Origin: JBAYJY01 sp041664945
GTDB lineage: Bacteria > UBP15 > UBA6099
NCBI GenBank assembly: GCA_041664945.1
Contig: JBAYJY010000131.1
Coordinates: 1-12,315, forward strand
DNA length: 12,315 nt
Direction: 5' to 3'
How positions within the stretch are numbered: the first letter of the stretch is position 1; each line of letters starts with the position of its first letter. The position numbers were made by a program, and so were the translations under genes. The notes beneath the pieces are model-generated. The model worked only from the letters and a program-made list of their open reading frames with translations, was not told the DNA's origin and searched no databases. Positions 1 through 5,571 of this stretch are shown here, piece after piece.

Positions 1-93
1 AAAGAGAATATCGAATATCGAACAAGGAACCGCAGAATTACGAAGGGAAAAGAAAGCAGTAGCGAGTAACCAGAACTTAAGGAAAAGAAAAGG

Positions 94-136
94 CGGTAAA
101 ACAGTAAACAGTAGACGGCAAACGGTAGACGGGAAA
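94..136. repeat. Imperfect 7-bp tandem repeat, six units
   Basis: The units read CGGTAAA (94-100), then one extra A, then CAGTAAA (102-108), CAGTAGA (109-115), CGGCAAA (116-122), CGGTAGA (123-129) and CGGGAAA (130-136). The consensus is C-R-G-T-A-R-A. The array runs into a polypurine stretch at 131-158. It lies outside any gene. Its role is unknown; it may be a slippage-born microsatellite or part of a larger intergenic repeat family. Confidence 0.7.
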
Positions 137-183
137 AAGAAAAAGAAGAATAAAGAGGCCCATGCCAAAAACGCCCCGACATT

Positions 184-237
184 TCGCATCTCATACTCTC
201 TGAATCACGGCTTCCAAATCCTAAACGGCAAATTGGG
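184..237 (+). repeat. Dispersed 54-bp imperfect repeat, copy A
   Basis: This aligns without gaps to 2982-3035 with 40 of 54 identical bases. The shared blocks are TCGCATCTCAT, CTCTGAA and CAAATCCTAA. Both copies are on the same strand and flank the transglutaminase gene. A third partial match, the 10-mer CTCTGAATCA, occurs at 198-207 and again at 3079-3088. Confidence 0.6.
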
Positions 238-253
238 ATAATTATAAGCGCGG

Positions 254-2767
254 CTAAAAGACTTCGAACGTTTTTTTGATGGAGTCGAAAGAGTCAGCGT
301 ATTTTCGAAACGATTCCGAGGGAGAGGCGAAGTGGAAGATAATGACGGAGTCCTTGCGCTTGATGATAGCCAGTTCGAAATGGATGTAGTCGTTATTTTT
401 GTCCATAAACTCGCCGGTGACGAAGTCGGCGGTTTTGCCGGCGATAACGGTCTCGCCGTATTTTTGTGATTTTGCTTTTTTCATAGCGCCGAAAAGGTCC
501 ATCAACTGAATGCCTTCCATTGAAAAGGCGCTGAACATACTGAGCGCGTTTTTCTCGTCGGCGCTTGTGTGAAGGATATAGACGTTGGCCATGGTTTTGG
601 GCTGTTTTGACACGGAGAACATGATCTTGCGAGCGAAGCCGAGGTCCATCACTTTGTGATTGAGGCCGGCCGGGAAAAAGATTTTGAATCGGAAGTAGGC
701 GTCCTGATAGAAGCTGCTGTTCAGGATAGTGTCGCGGGAGCCGTCGATAACCTGAAAATCGAGGGGCGCGGTTTTGACGCCGGAGAGTTCGGGTTCCGGG
801 CGCAGGCCGAGCAGGACGCCGATGTATCTTTTTTCGTTGAACGCGGAGCTGGCGTCGTATTGAATGTGAAGGGCGCCGGGGAAGAAGCCGAGGTCGGAAG
901 CGTCGACGTCGAGCCACGCGCCGTCGATATAAATCTGGTCCCAGACGTGGTAGCCGTATTCGCCGGCGATGTAGCGCTGGCCGAAAGCGAAGCGGGTGGG
1001 AATGCCAGCGATCCGGGCGAGCGTGGCGAACATCACGGCGAAATGCTTGCAGTCGCCTTTTTTCGACCTGAGAATCTTAGAGGCGGCGGGCGCGTCGAAC
1101 ATGGGCGTGTTTTCCGGCTCGATATTGCGAATCAGCCAATTGAAAATTTTTATCGCTTTTTCGAGAGTGTCGGTTTCCTTGCCGACGATCTGGTTCGAAA
1201 GCTCGATCAGGCGCTTGTTGTCGGTTTCGATCGCTTCGTCCGCGAGAAGGTAGGGGGCGAGTTCGGCGTCCGAGAGCAGTTCCGATTCGACGGCGCACGG
1301 CTCGTCGGGATAGCGGCGCGAGGTTTCGAGTTCCGCCTCGTATATACCCGGCTCGGTTTCCTCGACGGAAACGATTTTCTGGCGCGCGCTTTCGAGTTTG
1401 AGCATTTCTGGCGGGATCTCGTTCCAGCGGACATGCACCCGCGCGCCGGCCACGCTGTCCGGCATGAAAACAAAATTATAAACCGACGATTTTAATTCTT
1501 CGATCCGCTTTTCGATGTCCAGCACGTACGGTTTGATATCCCATTCGTCCGGGTTGTCGGTCAGAGCGATTTCCGTCTGGTCGGTATAGTCGTACTGCCG
1601 CAGTATCGTGCCGTCCGCTTTAATCATCGCGACCTGATTGAAATATTTGTATTCCTCGTCAGTGATCCAGATGACGAAGGCCCCCTCGCGATTTCCGCGG
1701 GCCGGCAAATAGTCCAGAACCTGAGCTTTCGCGTCGACGAACCTGCCCGGACCGGCCAAAACCATTTTATATTCTCTCTCAACGCCGACCGCGAGCCCTT
1801 CAAGGGCGATTTTGTCATAGATCATCGCGCTGTCGTAAATTTCGGCCTGATCCGATTCCGTTTCGTAAACGTACTTTTTCTTTTTACCGGTGTTTTCGTC
1901 TTCTTCATCATCGTCGGCGGAGGAACCCGGATAGCTTCCGCTCGGCTTTAATGTGAAACTGTCTTTGCCGCGTTTGCCGCGCGCCTCGTATTTCCATTTC
2001 GGATATTTGCAGAGTAATTTATCGATTGCGAGAAGCGGGTCTGTTTCCATCTCGCAATATCCCTCGGAGCTTTTCTTTATATTCTGTTCCTCGTTCGGGA
2101 GTTTGATCTCGATATCGAAATAATACTCTTCGGTGTAAAAGAAGCCGTCATTTTTCGGTTCGCGGGTCAGCCAGACTTCTCCGGCGGCGTTGTCATTCAT
2201 GAAAATAATGTAAGAGAGGTCGATCACGTCCTGACTCAGGGGCGAGCTTGCGGGAGCGACTTTCGGGCTGCCCTCGATCACGATTTGAGGCAGGATCGCC
2301 GCCCCGCCGCCCGATGCGTTGAAGAACCGCAGGCGGACGCGGCGCGCTATGCTCGGCGGCGTTACGATCGACGGCTGTTCATCCTTCTCATCGAGACGGT
2401 CGCAAAAGACCTGTTTGAATTTCTTATCCGTTTTTTCAGCCGAGATCCAGACTTCGACGAGAGAGACGCGTTCCGCGGCGGGAGTTCCCCCGGGGTACAG
2501 GAGCTTTATGGATTTTACAACCGGCTCGTCATTAGGATCGGACACGGTAAAGGTCGTTTCAACCGGAAACGAGCCATCTTTCAGGCTGACGGGATTGGCG
2601 AGCAGATTAGTTTCGGAGTCGCTTCTGTTTTCAGAGATCCAGGTCAGGCCGCCGGATTTGTAAAGAGATGTTATTGGTTCCGAAAAGGCGGCGCGGGGGA
2701 TTGCGACGCATAGGAAAACCAGAATGGGAATAAATGACAATGAAGCCGTTAACTTATGCGCGCGCAT
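254..2767 (-). CDS. Exported transglutaminase-fold (transglutaminase-like core) protein, 837 aa
   Basis: An exported protein with a papain-like transglutaminase core, a fold used for peptide cross-linking, deamidation or proteolysis. A Sec signal is clear: basic start MRAHK, hydrophobic core about 8-24, likely cut near residue 29 (AFS-E). Residues about 50-165 look like a beta-sandwich, possibly discoidin-like, though I am unsure. A charged low-complexity patch, DDDEEDEN then KKKK, lies at 285-298. The catalytic core is at about 525-635: Cys573 in GDCKHFAV, His607 in YHVWDQ and Asp622 in WLDVDAS, so the triad is complete. The last 190 residues have no recognised domain. The start at 2767 is supported by AAGAGG at 2778-2773, five bases upstream. 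It is transcribed alone and divergently from the HEPN/MNT pair. Substrate is unknown. The fold and export are solid; cross-linking versus protease activity cannot be told from sequence. Confidence 0.88.
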   Translation of the reverse strand: MRAHKLTASLSFIPILVFLCVAIPRAAFSEPITSLYKSGGLTWISENRSDSETNLLANPVSLKDGSFPVETTFTVSDPNDEPVVKSIKLLYPGGTPAAERVSLVEVWISAEKTDKKFKQVFCDRLDEKDEQPSIVTPPSIARRVRLRFFNASGGGAAILPQIVIEGSPKVAPASSPLSQDVIDLSYIIFMNDNAAGEVWLTREPKNDGFFYTEEYYFDIEIKLPNEEQNIKKSSEGYCEMETDPLLAIDKLLCKYPKWKYEARGKRGKDSFTLKPSGSYPGSSADDDEEDENTGKKKKYVYETESDQAEIYDSAMIYDKIALEGLAVGVEREYKMVLAGPGRFVDAKAQVLDYLPARGNREGAFVIWITDEEYKYFNQVAMIKADGTILRQYDYTDQTEIALTDNPDEWDIKPYVLDIEKRIEELKSSVYNFVFMPDSVAGARVHVRWNEIPPEMLKLESARQKIVSVEETEPGIYEAELETSRRYPDEPCAVESELLSDAELAPYLLADEAIETDNKRLIELSNQIVGKETDTLEKAIKIFNWLIRNIEPENTPMFDAPAASKILRSKKGDCKHFAVMFATLARIAGIPTRFAFGQRYIAGEYGYHVWDQIYIDGAWLDVDASDLGFFPGALHIQYDASSAFNEKRYIGVLLGLRPEPELSGVKTAPLDFQVIDGSRDTILNSSFYQDAYFRFKIFFPAGLNHKVMDLGFARKIMFSVSKQPKTMANVYILHTSADEKNALSMFSAFSMEGIQLMDLFGAMKKAKSQKYGETVIAGKTADFVTGEFMDKNNDYIHFELAIIKRKDSVIIFHFASPSESFRKYADSFDSIKKTFEVF

Positions 2768-2858
2768 TGATGCCTCTTGATTGCTTATAGGTGAATAATA
2801 ATCAATTTATCCCCCAAGGGAAAGAGTTTTACGAAAAGAAATCACCGGCTGTTTCATA

Positions 2859-2888
2859 CCGGATTCGCCAATAGGACGCCGAATCCGG
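2859..2888. repeat. Perfect 9-bp inverted repeat
   Basis: CCGGATTCG (2859-2867) and its exact complement CGAATCCGG (2880-2888) enclose a 12-base loop. No T-run follows on either strand, so it is not an obvious intrinsic terminator. It lies about 90 bases upstream of the transglutaminase start and could be an operator or a piece of a palindromic intergenic repeat. Confidence 0.6.
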
Positions 2889-2981
2889 CACAATGTTCAT
2901 AGCGGCGATCTGCTTCGTTATCGGCGCATTATTTTGTTCATGACCCAAAGTTCTATTCACTTCAAAAATACGCCTGCTGCC

Positions 2982-3035
2982 TCGCATCTCATCCCCTCTG
3001 AACCATTGCGCTCAAATCCTAATGGCGGATTTGGG
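2982..3035 (+). repeat. Dispersed 54-bp imperfect repeat, copy B, with internal stem
   Basis: Same-strand partner of 184-237 (40 of 54 identities). Its 3' half forms a stem: CAAATCC (3013-3019) pairs exactly with GGATTTG (3027-3033) around a 7-base loop, extendable by a wobble pair and one G-C pair to 3011/3035. The stem is not preserved in copy A, so it may not be the conserved feature. Confidence 0.6.
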
Positions 3036-3273
3036 TTCATCGAATTCGGAGTTGAAGGGCGGGTTTGCATATCGTCCGCTCTGAATCAATGCCGCCAATT
3101 TTTTCAGATTCATTTGACTCATATCGCCATTTTAACATTTTCGTGATTTCAGAATTTTATCATCATCGGGCATTGAGCGGGCGTGTTGGAAGATGAAATT
3201 ATTAGAAATGTCCCGAATTTAAGCGGTAGATAAGCGGTTTGAGGCAGTAATATTATCAGAGGGCGCGGCGCGC

Positions 3274-3302
3274 TTGCCAGCTTCTTTTTGCAAGGATATA
3301 AT
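3274..3302 (+). promoter_or_regulatory. Near-consensus sigma70-type promoter of the HEPN/MNT pair
   Basis: The -35 box is TTGCCA (3274-3279, 5 of 6 consensus), the spacer is exactly 17 bp, and the -10 box is a perfect TATAAT (3297-3302). Transcription would begin at about 3308-3310, only a few bases before the ATG at 3312. An inverted repeat, CTTGC (3273-3277) and GCAAG (3290-3294), lies across the -35 box and spacer. That is where an autorepressing antitoxin or complex could bind; this part is inference. Confidence 0.7.
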
Positions 3303-3311
3303 AACAACAGC

Positions 3312-3707
3312 ATGAAGATCAAAGACGAAAAAGAATGGATTGAGCAGGCCGAATACGATTTGCATGCCGCCGAAAAGATGTTCGATACAGGCGTGTATCC
3401 ATACGCAATATTCATGTGTCATTTGTCCATCGAAAAGGCGCTGAAAGCGGTTTACTTCATGAAGTTAAAAAAGGAGCCGCCAAAAACACATGATCTGTCA
3501 AAGCTTTCAGCCATATCGAACCTGAATCCCCCAAATGATATACAAAGTTTCATAGATAGAATATCCGCTGTCAGCGTGCTTTCGCGTTATCCGGAAGATA
3601 TAAAAAGGGTTTTGAAAAGTTATACCAAAACAAAGACGGAAGCGACTTTAAAAGATTCAAGAAAGGTTGTCATATGGCTAAAAGAGCAATTAAACCGGCC
3701 GTTGTGA
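3312..3707 (+). CDS. HEPN-domain protein, partner of an MNT nucleotidyltransferase
   Basis: A 131-residue all-helical HEPN protein of the PF05168 type. The helix with HLSIEKALKAVYFM (37-50), the KTHDLSKL turn (58-65) and the RYPED motif (92-96) are characteristic. In HEPN/MNT pairs the HEPN protein is the toxin or the nucleotide-binding partner, held in check by the nucleotidyltransferase. The RX4-6H ribonuclease motif of HepT-like toxins is absent: no arginine lies 5-7 residues before any histidine. It may therefore not be an RNase. I chose ATG 3312. A frame-matched TTG at 3288 lacks a ribosome-binding site and lies inside the promoter. Its 3' end overlaps the next gene by 34 bp, which indicates co-expression. 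Codons are more A/T-rich than in neighbouring genes, consistent with a mobile cassette. Confidence 0.88.
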   Translation: MKIKDEKEWIEQAEYDLHAAEKMFDTGVYPYAIFMCHLSIEKALKAVYFMKLKKEPPKTHDLSKLSAISNLNPPNDIQSFIDRISAVSVLSRYPEDIKRVLKSYTKTKTEATLKDSRKVVIWLKEQLNRPL

Positions 3708-3991
3708 AGGTCGTGAAATATTTTGTCGAATGTCTTGAGCGGGACGGAATCAAAGTGAATAAAATTGTCGTCTTCGGTTCTCAATCAAAAGGAACCGCCA
3801 GTGAAGACAGCGATATAGATCTCATTATCGTATCGGAAAATTTCCGAAGGAAGAATTTGTTCAAAAGAGCGGACATGGTGTACAGGGCTTATGGCGAAAC
3901 CGTCCGGGAATTCATTGTTGCAATGGATATAATCATGGAAACTCCCGAAGAGTTCAATCCAGATTTCGGCGTTGTGGTTTACGCCGCCTGA
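3674..3991 (+). CDS. MNT-type minimal nucleotidyltransferase (MntA-like antitoxin candidate)
   Basis: A 105-residue protein of the DNA polymerase beta-like nucleotidyltransferase superfamily. The signature GS-X10-DXD is intact: Gly35-Ser36, then Asp47 and Asp49 (GSQSKGTASEDSDID). A likely third metal-binding carboxylate is Asp85 in VAMDII. Members of this family paired with HEPN proteins act as antitoxins. MntA of the HepT/MntA system adenylylates its toxin. With all carboxylates present, this copy should be catalytically competent. The ATG at 3674 has AAAGG at 3662-3666, seven bases upstream. The gene overlaps the HEPN gene by 34 bp in another frame, so the two are translationally linked. 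It ends 31 bp from the convergent SDR gene. Confidence 0.88.
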   Translation: MAKRAIKPAVVKVVKYFVECLERDGIKVNKIVVFGSQSKGTASEDSDIDLIIVSENFRRKNLFKRADMVYRAYGETVREFIVAMDIIMETPEEFNPDFGVVVYAA

Positions 3992-4022
3992 TTCCGCGAG
4001 TTTACCCCATTTAAAAACTTTT

Positions 4023-5000
4023 TCAAAGGTGTATGCGGAGCAACTGCATTGCTGGCGCGGCGAGATAGCGCAGAAGCGGGTATTGGAAGCCGAGTCCGGC
4101 GCGGAAGTCTTTCAGGTAGTCGTCGAACGTCCGGCTCTGGAATCTGAGAATCCGCTGCGCTTCAGAGGTGTCGTACCAATCGAGATTAAAGGGTTTATCC
4201 GTAAACTTTTTCCAGTTGGGGGCCGGGAACCCGAGCAGACCGAATGTGCGGAGCAGTTCGTCTCGATAAAGCATCTGGCATTTCGGGCCGCCGGCGAGTA
4301 TGAAAGTTTTTCCGATCGTTTCGGCGTTATCGACGGAGTTGACGAACGCGTCGGCAATGTCGAATATGTGAACGAATTCGATCCGGTTGTCGGGCGGAAT
4401 GATCCGCATCTGGCTGAAGTTGCCTTTTCGTATCGAAAGGTATTGGGCGGCGGCGAAACGGTAGATAGTCCACGGAAGCCCGGAATTGCGGATTATCTCC
4501 TCCGCTTTGACTTTCGTTTCGGTGTAATTATCTGTCGGGTTGACAGGGTGGTCTGGCCGGATCGGAGGCGTTTCCGTGTTTGTCGGCCCGAAAACGGTCG
4601 CCGACGACGAGAATCTTAAAGTGATGGCGCGACCCGAGCGTTCGCTTTCCGACGTCGCGGCTTCGGCGATAACGCGCGTACCGTCGACGTTTACTTTTTT
4701 TGCGAGCGCCGGATTTTTTTCCGTCGCAGGCACGATCAGCGCCGCCAAGTGAATCACTTCGCCTACATCTTTCATCGCTTCGCGCGCGTTTGCAGGGTCC
4801 GTGATGTCGCCCCAGAAAAGCTCTATGTTTTGCTCCGGGGCCGGAAATGTTTTTTTGTTAACGCCGGTCGGCAAATCGAAAATCCGGACGGAGTGGCCCA
4901 CCGACGCTAATTTTCTGCTGACAGTCGCTCCGACGCCGCCCGCGCCGCCTGTGATCAAAACGGTTTTTAATGGCATTCCATTATTGGAGCTATGTTTCAA
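4023..5000 (-). CDS. NAD-dependent epimerase/dehydratase-like SDR, TTG start
   Basis: A 325-residue extended short-chain dehydrogenase/reductase, probably acting on a nucleotide sugar, sterol-like or other small substrate in the cytosol. The Rossmann motif is TGGAGGVG (17-24). An Asp at 42 (RIFDL) after strand 2 suggests NAD rather than NADP. GDI at 64-66, HLAA at 84-87, the serine of FSSSATVFG (130-138) and the catalytic pair Tyr159 and Lys163 (YTETK) are all present. The start is decided by a strong GAGAGG at 5014-5009, eight bases before a TTG at 5000. The internal ATG at 4976 has no comparable site. It follows the membrane-protein gene by 21 bp, so the two form an operon. The C-terminal region (about 240-325) is that of substrate-binding domains in this family. 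The precise substrate cannot be assigned. Confidence 0.85.
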   Translation of the reverse strand: MKHSSNNGMPLKTVLITGGAGGVGATVSRKLASVGHSVRIFDLPTGVNKKTFPAPEQNIELFWGDITDPANAREAMKDVGEVIHLAALIVPATEKNPALAKKVNVDGTRVIAEAATSESERSGRAITLRFSSSATVFGPTNTETPPIRPDHPVNPTDNYTETKVKAEEIIRNSGLPWTIYRFAAAQYLSIRKGNFSQMRIIPPDNRIEFVHIFDIADAFVNSVDNAETIGKTFILAGGPKCQMLYRDELLRTFGLLGFPAPNWKKFTDKPFNLDWYDTSEAQRILRFQSRTFDDYLKDFRAGLGFQYPLLRYLAAPAMQLLRIHL

Positions 5001-5008
5001 AACGTGGT

Positions 5009-5014
5009 CCTCTC
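5009..5014 (-). promoter_or_regulatory. Ribosome-binding site that fixes a TTG start
   Basis: On the minus strand GAGAGG is followed by eight bases and then TTG at 5000. It lies in the 21-bp gap after the upstream membrane-protein gene. It supports the TTG as true start and adds eight residues before the first ATG. Confidence 0.6.
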
Positions 5015-5021
5015 AGTACTG

Positions 5022-5393
5022 TTAATCCTTAAAATAAAACCCGAAAATAAGGAAGATGACGCTGCAAACAAACGACATGGCGAAGACGGCAAGAATGAAT
5101 ATTCCGCCGGGTCCGTTCATGTAATAACCGGGGCTGTTGACCAAGGCGTAAATCAGAAGTCCGAGTCCGAGAAAATACAAATCGCGGCCCCATTTGCGGT
5201 TAACGAGAAGTCCGATTCCGGCGGCGGAAAGCGCAAAAGCGGTCAGGAACTCGGCGGCAATGTGGAAGCCCAATCCCGAGCCGGCCGGCTTGGCGCCCAT
5301 GACGGAGCCTGTGAGAAAGTAAATCACCCAGACAATCGCCATAATAACGCCGACTGAAAGTGAGTAAATCCCGCAATACTTTTTCAAATTCAT
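5022..5393 (-). CDS. Small four-helix membrane protein, 123 aa
   Basis: I do not recognise a named family. The protein is mostly hydrophobic, with four predicted membrane segments at about 8-28, 42-64, 72-90 and 97-119. Short polar links include NRKWGRD (65-71), which would face the cytoplasm. There is no signal-peptide cut site and no catalytic motif. The ATG at 5393 has TTGGAG at 5406-5401, seven bases upstream. It is the first gene of a two-gene minus-strand unit with the SDR. Small integral proteins of this shape are often annotated only as conserved hypothetical membrane proteins; a partner or scaffold role for the SDR is possible but unproven. Confidence 0.75.
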   Translation of the reverse strand: MNLKKYCGIYSLSVGVIMAIVWVIYFLTGSVMGAKPAGSGLGFHIAAEFLTAFALSAAGIGLLVNRKWGRDLYFLGLGLLIYALVNSPGYYMNGPGGIFILAVFAMSFVCSVIFLIFGFYFKD

Positions 5394-5446
5394 TTTCGAT
5401 CTCCAATTTTCAATTAATGACAGATTTTACAACAAAAGCGTCCCGT

Positions 5447-5478
5447 GGCGGAGTATGCAGCGGATTTTTTCGTCCGCC
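5447..5478. repeat. Nested inverted repeats in the divergent intergenic region
   Basis: TCCGCC (5473-5478) is complementary to GGCGGA (5447-5452). Its first five bases are also complementary to GCGGA (5460-5464), giving two mutually exclusive stems with a T-rich loop. It lies between the divergent membrane-protein and amidohydrolase genes. It may be an operator, or part of a leader or terminator; nothing more can be said. Confidence 0.4.
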
Positions 5479-5503
5479 GTAAAATATTACTTGAAATTAT
5501 TTC

Positions 5504-5532
5504 TTGTCAACTTACAGTAATACAAGTATCTT
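5504..5532 (+). promoter_or_regulatory. Sigma70-like promoter for the amidohydrolase gene
   Basis: TTGTCA (5504-5509) and TATCTT (5527-5532) are separated by 17 bp, giving a start at about 5539 and a leader of about 33 bases. The spacer holds small symmetries: CTTGT (5503-5507) with ACAAG (5522-5526), and TTAC-A-GTAA (5512-5520). These could be a repressor site. Confidence 0.5.
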
Positions 5533-5571
5533 TAGTAAGTTTTGACGTAAAGAAAGCGACAAGGTGAAAGA

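Larger units (their letters stand above)
1..253. other. Purine-rich non-coding tract downstream of the transglutaminase gene
   Basis: I see no convincing gene here. Positions 1-170 are strongly A/G-rich on the plus strand and contain GAATATCGAATATCGAAC-like stuttering at 6-24 and a heptad repeat at 94-136. Positions 184-237 carry one copy of a dispersed repeat. The minus-strand gene ends at 254, so this is its 3' flank. I could not find a GC-rich stem followed by a T-run that would serve as its terminator. Confidence 0.6.
2768..3273. other. Divergent intergenic region without a convincing gene
   Basis: About 500 bases separate the divergent transglutaminase and HEPN genes. Short open frames exist (for example 2934-3146 plus) but none has a ribosome-binding site or recognisable product, and one runs straight through repeat copy B. 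The region holds a perfect 9-bp inverted repeat (2859-2888) and repeat copy B (2982-3035). A partial third repeat match lies at 3079-3088, and a GC-rich block, GCGCGGCGCGC, lies at 3263-3273 just before the HEPN promoter. It may contain decayed repeat elements. Confidence 0.5.

Noticed and set aside
656..1495. A 279-codon open frame on the plus strand
   Set aside because: It is antisense to the transglutaminase-like gene, has no recognisable motifs and no ribosome-binding site; its composition mirrors the codon pattern of the real gene.
2934..3146. A 70-codon open frame in the divergent intergenic region
   Set aside because: It passes through a dispersed repeat, lacks a ribosome-binding site and shows no domain.
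3992..4022. Possible bidirectional terminator between the convergent MNT and SDR genes
   Set aside because: Only an AAAAACTTTTT symmetry is present; there is no GC stem, so termination here is not supported.
3972..4619. A 215-codon open frame on the plus strand
   Set aside because: Antisense to the SDR gene, whose Rossmann and Tyr-Lys motifs are intact.
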